A stretch of DNA of 8,708 bases, from assembly GCA_030600405.1 (NCBI GenBank), contig JAUVMD010000039.1:1-8708 (forward strand), written 5' to 3'. The position numbers and the translations under genes were made by a program. This DNA is from Nitrospirota bacterium (GTDB lineage Bacteria; Nitrospinota; Nitrospinia; Nitrospinales; Nitrospinaceae). Shown here piece after piece: positions 1-6,947 of the stretch; position 1 is the first letter of the stretch; each line of letters begins with the position of its first letter. The notes under the pieces are model-generated. The model saw only the letters and a list, made by a program, of their open reading frames with translations. It was not told where the DNA came from and made no database searches.

Positions 1-548
1 ACCAGGATCTGCTGTGGAGTAAAAGTTTGTCGGGCGGCGCGGAATACTGTGAAGTCGATCAGGGTCTTTCTCTCCTGCTTACTGATTTCTTTGATATTCT
101 CCGGCCCGATCCGATCGAGGCCTATGGCCGGAAAGGCTGGGTGATTCAATACGGACCGATCGAGTTGTTGATTACACGAACCCGTCATTTCCCGGACAGT
201 GCCCTCAATATCGAAGAATCCCAATGGTGCTCGGGGGTGTTTATCAACAAAAAGGTATGGATTTCCGGGGATACCATGTTTGACTGGGAGTATCCCGAGC
301 GTTTCAGTGGAGACGCGGAGGTGATGTTTCATGATTGCCAGTTGTTTCAGGGCGGGGTACACGCCTCCTACCAAGAGCTGATGACTCTGCCCCGGGAGGT
401 TCGGCAAAGGATGTACCTGTATCATTTTGGCGATAATTGGGATGCTCCTGAGACATGGGTCCAAAATACCGACAAATTTACCGGAGATCCCCTTCAGGAC
501 GGTTTTCTGGGTTGGACTCAACAGCAAGTGGCCTACGACTTTTATTAG
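1..548 (+). CDS. MBL-fold metallo-hydrolase, 3' part only (5' end outside window)
   Basis: This is the C-terminal half of a metallo-beta-lactamase-fold hydrolase. The frame is open from base 3 to the TAG at 546-548 (181 visible residues), so the TTG at 27 is probably not a start and the gene begins upstream. Motifs seen are a histidine in 'TRHFPD', the metal-bridging aspartate region 'ISGDTMFD', 'FHDCQL', then 'GVHASYQEL' and a late histidine in 'YHFGD'. This order matches the second half of the MBL fold; the diagnostic HxHxDH metal motif would lie in the missing N-terminal half. The 'GVHASYQEL..LP' segment resembles the RNase Z/phosphodiesterase-like branch of the family, so a phosphodiester or cyclic nucleotide substrate is possible, but I cannot assign one. 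No signal peptide can be judged. It is separated from the next gene by about 280 bases and is probably not in the same transcription unit. Confidence 0.8.
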   Translation, partial: QDLLWSKSLSGGAEYCEVDQGLSLLLTDFFDILRPDPIEAYGRKGWVIQYGPIELLITRTRHFPDSALNIEESQWCSGVFINKKVWISGDTMFDWEYPERFSGDAEVMFHDCQLFQGGVHASYQELMTLPREVRQRMYLYHFGDNWDAPETWVQNTDKFTGDPLQDGFLGWTQQQVAYDFY

Positions 549-829
549 GTTCTCTTCTGCCTTCCTCTTCCCCACCCACTCACGATTTCTCCTTAAGAAA
601 GCGCATGCCGGCGGACCCGGTTGTTTAGCGCTCCAATGCCTTTATAAGAAGACTATCTGCAAAAAAACCCAAATTCTTCTATACTGCTGAAAAGAGCAGC
701 AAGCAGATCATTTTTGTCTTATAAAACAATCACTTGTGGGCTAAAATTTTTGCTTTAAATTGTTGAGGTTATAAGGGATACTGTGTAGATATAAAACATT
801 AACAATAACTGTAAGTATTTGGAGGCATC
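549..829. other. AT-rich intergenic region upstream of the DUF898/M48 cluster
   Basis: No credible gene lies here. The second half (about 700-820) is strongly AT-rich, as expected for a promoter region reading into the gene at 830. The best sigma70-like pair I can find is TTTAAA (754-759), 17 bases, GATACT (777-782). TATAAG at 770-775 is an alternative -10. Neither is strong, so I call no specific promoter. Short inverted repeats occur after the MBL gene: CCGG 608-611 with CCGG 617-620, and CTGCT 684-688 with AGCAG 695-699, the latter followed 10 bases on by a T-run at 710-715. Their stems are only 4-5 bp, so a terminator is not supported. Confidence 0.5.
821..825 (+). promoter_or_regulatory. 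Ribosome binding site GGAGG for the 110-aa protein
   Basis: A full GGAGG lies four bases before the ATG at 830. It is the strongest Shine-Dalgarno match in the + cluster and supports both the start and real translation of this small gene. Confidence 0.75.
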
Positions 830-1162
830 ATGAGCTGTTTCTTAATGATTAATAGTTGGGCCGGCGAAGACCAACTGGAAGCTACGGAAAAAATAGCCCG
901 TGTGTTTCGTATGGATCCAGAGGACGCAGATGCTATTGTGGATAACCTGACCAACGGCAATCCCTGGCAGTTCGATCATCAGATTTCCGAACGGCAATCC
1001 GAGATTGCGGAACCCTATCTGCAGAGTCTGGGATTTGATGTGGAATGCATTCCTGTGATGATGGATGATGGTATGGGTATGGGCATGCCGATGGATGACT
1101 TTAGCGAGCGCAAACCGGGTTTCTTCGGCAAGATCAAAAACCTTTTCAAGAAAAAACGTTAA
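830..1162 (+). CDS. Small protein with a domain duplicated in the next gene; unknown function
   Basis: This 110-aa protein has no function I can name. Residues 1-72 align without gaps to residues 1-72 of the next protein, with 33 identities by my count. Shared points are the start MSCFL, GEDQ (12-15), FRM.P (26-30), WQ (46-47), IS..Q (52-56), AE.YL (60-64) and GF.VE (68-72). The pattern of a helix ending in 'FRM.P..A', then 'IS..Q...A..YL...GF.VE', loosely recalls small alpha/beta modules like the bL12 C-terminal domain, but that is only a resemblance. After residue 75 comes a methionine-rich, acidic linker (VMMDD, GMGMGMPMDD) and a basic, amphipathic tail (FFGKIKNLFKKKR) that could touch membrane or nucleic acid. 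There is no signal peptide or membrane helix, so it is probably cytosolic. It stands first in the likely operon, 59 bases before its paralogue. Confidence 0.85.
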   Translation: MSCFLMINSWAGEDQLEATEKIARVFRMDPEDADAIVDNLTNGNPWQFDHQISERQSEIAEPYLQSLGFDVECIPVMMDDGMGMGMPMDDFSERKPGFFGKIKNLFKKKR

Positions 1163-1221
1163 ACGCTTTGAATTATTGATTGGGGACTTTCTATTAGTTA
1201 CTTCCAAATTGGATACTCATT

Positions 1222-2664
1222 ATGAGCTGTTTTCTTACTTTGAGTTCTTTTGTCGGTGAAGACCAGGACGCGGCCGCCAAAAAGCTGGCGTTGATGTTTC
1301 GCATGGCCCCCCAGCAGGCTAGTACCATTTTAAAGAAGATTTCAAAGGGGCAGGCTTGGCAAACTCCGCAAGGAATTTCGGACAAGCAAGCAGCTGTCGC
1401 AGAAAATTATCTGAAAGCCATCGGTTTTCAGGTTGAACGTTCCGGGCAACAGGAATTTGTCGACCAGATCGCAGGAACTGTGACCCTGGAAGATGAATCA
1501 CCCAATGATGAAGCTGGCCTGGGTCTTTCAGGAAATGAGGATGAGAGGGGAGGATGGCTACCGAGCCAACTCCCTAGCACTGGAAACGATCTCAGACCTC
1601 CCGGAAATGGGGGAACAACGAATCCCGGCGATCCACCTTCAAGAGATATGCCCATAGGCTTTCATGGCACCGGGGGCGGATTGTTCAAAATCATGTTGAT
1701 CAACTGGATCCTGACGCTTCTCACTCTGGGAATTTATTATTTCTGGGGGAAAACCAAAGTTCGGCGCTATTTATTGGAGCAATCTTCCTTTGCCGGAGAC
1801 CGATTTTATTATCACGGCACCGGAGGAGAACTTTTTAAAGGGGCGTTGATTTTTGGTTTTATTTTGACCCTGTTCAACTTGGGGATCATGGCCATAGGCA
1901 GTGTCTGGGGGCCGCAGGCTGAAATGATCGCCCAAATAGGGAGTTCCTACCTTATTCTAATTTTATTACCGGTGATCATGGTGGGGGCTTTCCGGTACCG
2001 GTTATCGCGGACCGCCTGGCGGGGAATCCGGCTTTCTTTTCGAGGAAAGCGTAAGAGCGCTTTGTGGCTTTATATCAAAGGATATATATTTACATTTTTC
2101 ACCTTGGGTATGTATTGGCCATATTTTACCGTTCGAAAACAGAAGTTTTGGAGAAGCAACGCGTACTTCGGCAGTCAGTCTTTCAGCTATGATGGAGAAG
2201 GCAAAGATATATTGAAAGTTTTTCTGCTGATGATTTTATTGTATGTGGTGTGCATGGCTCTTCCGGTTGCATTGCCGCTTCTGGTGCCGGGAATTTCCAA
2301 AGAGCAGTCCACCATCGCTTTTGCGGTGGTGTGGATTCCTTTGATTATCGGTTTCCTGTACTATGTGGTTTACTTGGACCGGTACCACTGGTCGAAGACC
2401 CAATTTGCCGGCGGCACCTTCAATTACGATGCGACAGGCAGGCAATGGTTTATGCTGAAATTCACCAATTTTTTACTTATCGTGTTTACCGTCGGCTTGG
2501 CCCTTCCATTGGCCACCATCCGATCCCGTAGGTTTTTGGCGGATCACTTGTCTGTAGTCGGCAATATGCAGTTATCCCAGGTGGTTCAGGAAGCGCAAAA
2601 GAGTAGTGCCCTGGGCGAAGGAGCAGCCGATGGCTTTGATATGGACATCGACATTGGACTCTGA
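1222..2664 (+). CDS. DUF898/YjgN-type polytopic membrane protein with an extra N-terminal domain
   Basis: This is a 480-aa inner-membrane protein. Residues 1-72 repeat the small domain of the preceding gene. Residues 75-143 are a low-complexity, Gly/Pro/Asp-rich linker, and 144-455 form the DUF898 (YjgN) region. That region has about seven hydrophobic segments (roughly 153-175, 204-226, 240-257, 281-300, 330-355, 365-385, 408-430). It is built from repeats: 'F.G..F.Y.G.G' recurs at about 190-202, 316-326 and 395-406, each flanked by a membrane segment and an Arg/Lys-rich stretch (GKTKVRRYL, VRKQKFWRS, RSRRFLADH). The C-terminus is acidic (DMDIDIGL). YjgN-family function is not established; the fold suggests a membrane scaffold or transporter-like protein. 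The usual family member begins near the DUF898 core, so the N-terminal extension is an addition. The ATG at 1222 has only a weak upstream match (TTGGA at 1209-1213), but homology of the N-terminus with the previous protein fixes this start. The M48 protease gene follows by 30 bases. Confidence 0.9.
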   Translation: MSCFLTLSSFVGEDQDAAAKKLALMFRMAPQQASTILKKISKGQAWQTPQGISDKQAAVAENYLKAIGFQVERSGQQEFVDQIAGTVTLEDESPNDEAGLGLSGNEDERGGWLPSQLPSTGNDLRPPGNGGTTNPGDPPSRDMPIGFHGTGGGLFKIMLINWILTLLTLGIYYFWGKTKVRRYLLEQSSFAGDRFYYHGTGGELFKGALIFGFILTLFNLGIMAIGSVWGPQAEMIAQIGSSYLILILLPVIMVGAFRYRLSRTAWRGIRLSFRGKRKSALWLYIKGYIFTFFTLGMYWPYFTVRKQKFWRSNAYFGSQSFSYDGEGKDILKVFLLMILLYVVCMALPVALPLLVPGISKEQSTIAFAVVWIPLIIGFLYYVVYLDRYHWSKTQFAGGTFNYDATGRQWFMLKFTNFLLIVFTVGLALPLATIRSRRFLADHLSVVGNMQLSQVVQEAQKSSALGEGAADGFDMDIDIGL

Positions 2665-2694
2665 CCGAATCGAATTCCTGTCTTCCAATAGAAT

Positions 2695-3948
2695 ATGAAT
2701 GCCACCCAATCTGAGTTTTCGGGGACCTATTATGATGGGAAAAGTGCCAATAAATATCCCGTCAAGCTTTTCCTGACCCGGACCCAGTTGCAACTGGTTT
2801 TCTCTGACGGCCGCCGAATTTCCTGGCTCTATCCCAACCTGAAGTTATCCAGGGCCGGCTCCACCGGCCCGGTTCGTCTGGAACGCTCCACTTCAAACCC
2901 TGATATCATTCCTGAATCCGTAGTTATCGAGGATCCTAAATTTCTTCATGAGGCGCATCGGGTGGCCCCGGGGGCTCTGGGTAACATCTGGAACCAGCCT
3001 CATAAAAGAAAGATGAGATATGGGTTGATGATTCTGGCGTTGGTCATCATCCCTCCTTTTATTTTTGCGATTTGGGTGTATGCCATTCCGGCGATGACCA
3101 ATGCTGTCGCCGATAAAATCCCAACGGAATGGGAAGAGAAGCTGGGCCAGAATTATTTTCAGGCCTTATTTAAAGAATCTTTGAAGGATCCGGATCCAAA
3201 AACGCGCAAGGCATTGGATGCCATATCCAAGCGATTGCTTACGGCGGTTCCGGATCAACCGTATCATTTTCGGATTTATGTGCATCCGTCTAAAATGGTT
3301 AACGCCATGGCTTTGCCGGGAGGCACGATTATCGTGTTTCAAGGGCTCATCAATGTCACGGAAACTCCGGAAGAGCTGGCGGGGGTATTGGCGCATGAAT
3401 TTCAGCATGTGTTGAAACGCCATTCCACGCGCGGTATTATCCGGTCGGAGGCGATCAATTTGTTCGGATTGATTATCTCCGGAAACTCCGACTCTATAAC
3501 GAGCGTGATTTTACAGGCTGGGGGTATTTTGGAATTTTTGCGTTTCAGCCGGACATTGGAATCGCAGGCGGATAGTGAGGGAATGCAGATGATGCTGGCC
3601 GCCCAGGTCGATCCTCGTGGGATGGTCCGGATATTTGAGAAACTGGAAGAAGCACAGCATCGTCAACTGGAATCGGGGAAAAAAGATAAGAAAAAAGCAG
3701 ACTCTGAAGAAAAATCACTCGAGAAGGATTCCGAAGAAGATGCGCCGGATGGCAAGAGGAGAGCGGGTGAAGAGTCAAGAACTCCGGAGTGGATGAAATA
3801 TCTTTCCACCCATCCCGCAGGCGAAGACCGTGTTGAAATCCTCAAAAAAATGGCGGAAGCCTCCACTGCGAAGCCCCGGCCCCTGCTCCCAGATTTCGAC
3901 TGGAAAAGCATGCACCGGGAAACGAAAGATTCAAAATTTATTTTCTAA
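2695..3948 (+). CDS. M48-family zinc metalloprotease with N-terminal DUF7092-like domain
   Basis: This is a 417-aa membrane-anchored zinc endopeptidase. Residues 8-95 match the small beta-rich domain (DUF7092 type: 'G.YYDGKSA..YPV.L.L' then 'W.YPNLKLSR') found before some M48 proteases. One hydrophobic segment at about 108-131 anchors it. The protease domain follows: 'NAMALPGG' (203-210), zinc motif HEFQH (234-238, H234 and H238 as ligands, E235 as catalytic base), and the third-ligand region 'RTLESQAD' with E289 and D293. 'STHP' (371-374) is the usual late M48 motif. Between E289 and STHP lies a highly charged stretch (about 329-362, Lys/Glu/Asp-rich) that looks like a disordered insertion. 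M48 proteins of this sort act in envelope protein quality control or lipoprotein processing; the substrate here is unknown. An in-frame TAG at 2689-2691 makes ATG 2695 the first possible start, although no clear Shine-Dalgarno precedes it. Its position after a DUF898 gene recurs in other Gram-negative genomes as I recall, suggesting a functional pair. Confidence 0.9.
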   Translation: MNATQSEFSGTYYDGKSANKYPVKLFLTRTQLQLVFSDGRRISWLYPNLKLSRAGSTGPVRLERSTSNPDIIPESVVIEDPKFLHEAHRVAPGALGNIWNQPHKRKMRYGLMILALVIIPPFIFAIWVYAIPAMTNAVADKIPTEWEEKLGQNYFQALFKESLKDPDPKTRKALDAISKRLLTAVPDQPYHFRIYVHPSKMVNAMALPGGTIIVFQGLINVTETPEELAGVLAHEFQHVLKRHSTRGIIRSEAINLFGLIISGNSDSITSVILQAGGILEFLRFSRTLESQADSEGMQMMLAAQVDPRGMVRIFEKLEEAQHRQLESGKKDKKKADSEEKSLEKDSEEDAPDGKRRAGEESRTPEWMKYLSTHPAGEDRVEILKKMAEASTAKPRPLLPDFDWKSMHRETKDSKFIF

Positions 3949-3957
3949 ATTTCTCTC

Positions 3958-3961
3958 GGAG
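3958..3961 (+). promoter_or_regulatory. Ribosome binding site GGAG for hldD
   Basis: GGAG lies five bases before the ATG at 3967, inside the 18-base gap after the protease stop codon. The short gap and own ribosome site suggest hldD is co-transcribed with, but independently initiated from, the upstream cluster. Confidence 0.6.
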
Positions 3962-3966
3962 TTACC

Positions 3967-4938
3967 ATGATCGTCGTCACCGGCGGCGCGGGGTTTATCG
4001 GTAGCGCCCTCGTTCATGCCCTCAATCGGCGCGGATGCACCGAAATTAGTGTCGTCGACATTGAGGACCATCCGGAAAAGAAGAATAATCTAGCCCTGTT
4101 GAAATTTTCGCGTCTCGTCAGCCCGGACACATTTCTTGAGCAGGTGTTCGCTGGGTCTTTGAAAGGAGTGGACACTTTGTTTCATCTGGGGGCTTGCTCC
4201 TCCACCACGGAAACGGACGTCGACTTTCTCAACCGCAATAATTTTCAGTTCACCCAACATTTGGCGCGATACTGCCTGGGGCGTGGCATCCGGTTCATCT
4301 ACGCCTCCAGTGCGGCCACCTACGGCGACGGCCAGCAAGGGTATTCCGACGACGTTTCCCGTCTGGCAACGTTAAAACCCCTCAATCCGTACGGTCAGAG
4401 CAAACAGGATTTTGATGTGTGGGCCCAGCAGGAAGGAGTGTTGGACCGGATGGTGGGTCTCAAGTATTTTAACGTCTTCGGACCCAACGAGTATCATAAG
4501 GAAGACATGCGAAGCATGGTGCTGAAAGGGTACGAGCAGATTCGCGACACCGGCAAGATCCGCCTGTTCAAGTCCTATCACAACGAGTATGGCGACGGGC
4601 AACAGGTGCGAGATTTTATTTACGTTCAGGACGCAGTGGCGATGACCCTGTTTTTCCAGGATCACCCGGAAATCAACGGACTGTTCAACGTAGGGTCTGG
4701 GCAGGCGCGTTGCTGGAACGATTTGGCGCGGGCGATCTTCGAGGCTATGAACCGGGAGCCGGTGATCGAATATATCGAGATGCCCGATTCCATACGAGAC
4801 CAGTACCAATACCACACCTGCGCGGAGGTCGGTAAAATTCGCGATGCGGGATACGACCTCCCCACTCTCTCCCTGGAAGATGCCGTCAGCGATTACGTCA
4901 GCCATTATCTCATTCCCGGCAAGCACCTGATTTCCTGA
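3967..4938 (+). CDS. hldD: ADP-L-glycero-D-manno-heptose 6-epimerase
   Basis: This cytosolic enzyme of the extended SDR family inverts C6 of ADP-D-glycero-D-manno-heptose to give the ADP-L-glycero form, the last step in making the heptose donor for the lipopolysaccharide inner core. At 323 aa it has the normal length for HldD (also called RfaD, WaaD). It shows the N-terminal nucleotide-binding motif TGGAGFIG (5-12), the acidic residue D31 after the second strand, 'LGACSSTTETD' (74-84) characteristic of HldD, 'YASSAATYG' (112-120), the catalytic YGQSK (Y142, K146), 'KYFNVFGPNEYHK' (166-178), and 'VRDFIYVQDAV' (214-224). No key residue is missing. Other heptose genes (hldE, gmhA, gmhB) are not seen in the window. 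It follows the protease by 18 bases; the link to that cluster may be no more than shared envelope function. Confidence 0.95.
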   Translation: MIVVTGGAGFIGSALVHALNRRGCTEISVVDIEDHPEKKNNLALLKFSRLVSPDTFLEQVFAGSLKGVDTLFHLGACSSTTETDVDFLNRNNFQFTQHLARYCLGRGIRFIYASSAATYGDGQQGYSDDVSRLATLKPLNPYGQSKQDFDVWAQQEGVLDRMVGLKYFNVFGPNEYHKEDMRSMVLKGYEQIRDTGKIRLFKSYHNEYGDGQQVRDFIYVQDAVAMTLFFQDHPEINGLFNVGSGQARCWNDLARAIFEAMNREPVIEYIEMPDSIRDQYQYHTCAEVGKIRDAGYDLPTLSLEDAVSDYVSHYLIPGKHLIS

Positions 4939-5033
4939 TGCGAGTTGTAAAAAGCGGTCAGAATTAATACGGATTTAATTCCATTCCTCCCCAGGTTTTG
5001 ATACCCTTTTCGGCGAACCCACCCCGAGATTAG

Positions 5034-5038
5034 AAGGA
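5034..5038 (+). promoter_or_regulatory. Ribosome binding site AAGGA for the pentapeptide-repeat protein
   Basis: AAGGA lies eight bases before the ATG at 5047 and supports that start. The 108-base gap back to hldD leaves room for an own promoter, but no convincing -35/-10 pair was found (TTGTAA at 4945-4950 lacks a good -10 partner). Confidence 0.6.
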
Positions 5039-5046
5039 AAACACCG

Positions 5047-5706
5047 ATGAATGATTTTTCTGAAGAGACCTTGGTCGCTTTTCTTGAAGATAACAGGGAA
5101 CAGACAGAAGCGGGGACCGTTTTAAAAAAGGGGGAAGCCATCCTCACGCTGTTGTCGAATCAGCTCAGTCTTCCTTCCATGGCCCACATGCATTTATCTC
5201 GCGTGGATTTGTGCGGGACGGATCTGGCCTATGTTGATTTGTGCGGAGCCAACCTGGAAGACGCGCTTTTGGTCGGCACGGTTTTCTCTCAGGCGGATTT
5301 GATGGAAGCCAATCTCACCCGGGCCAATCTGGGCGGCTCCACTTTTTTCGACGCTGATATCAGCAATGCCTGTTTTCAGGAGGCCAACCTGGCCAAGGTA
5401 GATTTTACCGAGGTGAACGCGGAAGGAGCCAAATTCACCGGTGCGGATATTGGTCACGGATCGATTCTGATGGATGCCAATTTTGCCGGCGCCGATCTAT
5501 CCAACACCAGCCTGCAGGGCGCCAAACTGAAGTCGGCGGACCTGACCAGCGCTAATTTGACAGGAGCAGACCTGCGTGGGGCTGAGAACCTGACCTGCGA
5601 TCAACTCCGTTCCGCAACCATCGATGCCACCACACGGCTTCCGGCCTATATGAAAATCAACTGGATTAGCGACAGCGAATACGATTGCCAAAGCAACGAG
5701 GATTAG
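5047..5706 (+). CDS. Pentapeptide-repeat protein
   Basis: This 219-aa protein has a tract of A(D/N)LxX pentapeptides covering about residues 49-183, roughly 27 repeats with few breaks (for example ADLME, ANLTR, ANLGG, ADIS, ANLAK, ADLTS, ANLTG, ADLRG). Such tracts fold as a right-handed quadrilateral beta helix. The N-terminal 45 residues are helical-looking and acidic (ETLVAFLEDNREQTEAG), and the C-terminal cap 'NLTCDQLRSATIDATTRLP' (181-199) is a common ending in this family. There is no signal peptide or membrane segment, so it is probably cytosolic. Function cannot be assigned: the family includes DNA-gyrase-protecting mimics of DNA (Qnr, MfpA) but most members are uncharacterised, and nothing here singles out gyrase. 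It converges with the TIR gene on the other strand, with 59 bases between the stop codons. Confidence 0.92.
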   Translation: MNDFSEETLVAFLEDNREQTEAGTVLKKGEAILTLLSNQLSLPSMAHMHLSRVDLCGTDLAYVDLCGANLEDALLVGTVFSQADLMEANLTRANLGGSTFFDADISNACFQEANLAKVDFTEVNAEGAKFTGADIGHGSILMDANFAGADLSNTSLQGAKLKSADLTSANLTGADLRGAENLTCDQLRSATIDATTRLPAYMKINWISDSEYDCQSNED

Positions 5707-5765
5707 CGTCTTCGACTCATCGGGCCGGGTTTTAATTGAGTCTTCGCGAGAACCTGACCGTTCCT

Positions 5766-6947
5766 CTAAGCCTTTTGTAGAAAGTCGGAAAGCTTGTCAA
5801 AGGTGGCGGCGAAGTATTCGTGGGAATAGGTGACGCCGTTGTGATGCAGGAGTTCTTCGAGGTCCTCCGGAATACTTTCCTTGGAAGGGTATTCAAACTC
5901 GTCGACCATGAGGGGAACGATATTCCGGTGGGTGGTGATGGCATGGGAGATTTCCCTCCGCAACCAGTCGTCCTGTGCCTCGCACCGGTCCATAGAGCCG
6001 GGCGACAAGACCACCACGAAATTGGGAACCGATTCGATTTCCCGCAATAATCGTTCACCGAACTGCTTTGGCCCGAGATCGTCCACATCCAGAAATGACA
6101 TGTGCCCCCTTTTTTTTAATTCCGATTGAACGATGCGGGCCATGATGGAGCCTGTCTCCCGGCGATAACTGATGAAGGTCGTTTTTTTCTCCGATAGTTT
6201 GATTCTTATTACGCGGGCACCCTGGGTCGCCAGTTCCGGCTGCACCTTTTTAATTTTGTCCACAATTCGGTGATCCCACAGAACAGCCAGAGACACACTG
6301 AAGATGCCTAGAAATCCGCCCATGAGCAGATCCGGCACCCAGTGAATACCCAGGGTGAATGAAGAAAGGACCACGGCCAATCCGACAAGGCAAATGGGGT
6401 TTTTAAATTTAAACCGGTAGCGGTAACAGACAAAAATCATCACCAGAGTAAAGGCGGCCGGCAGACTGGGGAACGAGTTGTCCAGTGCCCGGAACGATCT
6501 GTAAAACTCAACCCACCCGGTGGACCATGCATCGGATAGCAAAATAGCGTTGGCCGGGGGAAAAGCCCAGCGCTCCGGAACCGGGAAAAAGATGAAGAAT
6601 GACAGGGCGATCAGATAACTGATTGCCAACCCAAGGGTCATTACGCGGAAGGGAGTGATCTCTCTGCGGAAAAGAAGACCAACGCCCACCATCAGTAACA
6701 GAACGGGAAATAAAACGTAAAACGTAATGGAATGAGCGATTGCGGCCCCTTCCCCGAGGCCCCCGAACTGAGAGAAATCCAGATTTCCCTCCAAATCCAT
6801 AAACGCCTGGGCGATTTTATAACCTGTTTCATAATGCGCCGGAGTCTTCAGGTTCGCTTCCATCTGGGTTTGGGTATAGTTCACGATGAACAGCGCGAGT
6901 AGAATGAAGATCAATCCCAGGCGATTATTTAAAATTCGATGACTCAT
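5766..6947 (-). CDS. PAP2-like six-helix membrane protein fused to a C-terminal TIR domain
   Basis: The 393-aa product has two parts. Residues 1-228 carry about six membrane helices (roughly 8-24, 74-93, 101-121, 163-175, 184-201, 205-225) with a PAP2-like pattern: 'FPVPERWAFPP' (121-131), 'NSFPSLPAAF' (157-166) and 'GIHWVPD' (200-206), where H202 and D206 match the H-x3-D of the last PAP2 motif. The middle motif normally reads PSGH or PSLH; here P163 (CCG) takes the place of the histidine, so lipid-phosphatase activity is doubtful. Residues 254-392 are a TIR domain of the TIR_2 type: 'TTFISYRRETGS' (256-267), 'FLDVDDLGP' (285-293), 'NFVVVLSPGS' (309-318), 'DDWLRREI' (326-333) with E332 at the position of the NAD-cleaving glutamate, and 'YSHEYF' (374-379). 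With six helices both ends are cytoplasmic, which puts TIR inside and the PAP2 site outside. Its ATG overlaps the stop of the upstream gene (ATGA), indicating translational coupling; own Shine-Dalgarno is weak. Confidence 0.85.
   Translation of the reverse strand: MSHRILNNRLGLIFILLALFIVNYTQTQMEANLKTPAHYETGYKIAQAFMDLEGNLDFSQFGGLGEGAAIAHSITFYVLFPVLLLMVGVGLLFRREITPFRVMTLGLAISYLIALSFFIFFPVPERWAFPPANAILLSDAWSTGWVEFYRSFRALDNSFPSLPAAFTLVMIFVCYRYRFKFKNPICLVGLAVVLSSFTLGIHWVPDLLMGGFLGIFSVSLAVLWDHRIVDKIKKVQPELATQGARVIRIKLSEKKTTFISYRRETGSIMARIVQSELKKRGHMSFLDVDDLGPKQFGERLLREIESVPNFVVVLSPGSMDRCEAQDDWLRREISHAITTHRNIVPLMVDEFEYPSKESIPEDLEELLHHNGVTYSHEYFAATFDKLSDFLQKA

Noticed and set aside
27..29. TTG at 27 as the start of the MBL-fold protein
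   Set aside because: The frame is open back to the window edge and the MBL metal motif HxHxDH is missing, so the true start is upstream of the window.
684..715. CTGCT/AGCAG hairpin with downstream T-run as terminator of the MBL gene
   Set aside because: The stem is 5 bp and the T-run begins 10 bases after it, too far for an intrinsic terminator.
4372..4926. A 184-codon open frame on the minus strand inside hldD
   Set aside because: It lies wholly opposite the clearly conserved hldD, has no domain I recognise, and its composition is that of an antisense shadow of a GC-richer gene.
5191..5595. Periodic 15-base pattern resembling a short tandem DNA repeat
   Set aside because: The periodicity comes from pentapeptide coding (A-D/N-L-x-x); codons vary between units, so it is a protein repeat and not a DNA repeat or CRISPR array.
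5047..5706. Pentapeptide protein as a Qnr/MfpA-type gyrase protector or as part of the TIR system
   Set aside because: Only the generic repeat is seen, with no Qnr-like loops or neighbouring resistance genes. It is on the opposite strand, convergent to the TIR gene, so no shared operon supports a link.
5714..5742. GACTCA...TGAGTC inverted repeat between the convergent pentapeptide and TIR genes, as a shared terminator
   Set aside because: The stem is only 6 bp with a 17-base loop and has no T-run on either side, so it does not meet the pattern of an intrinsic terminator.
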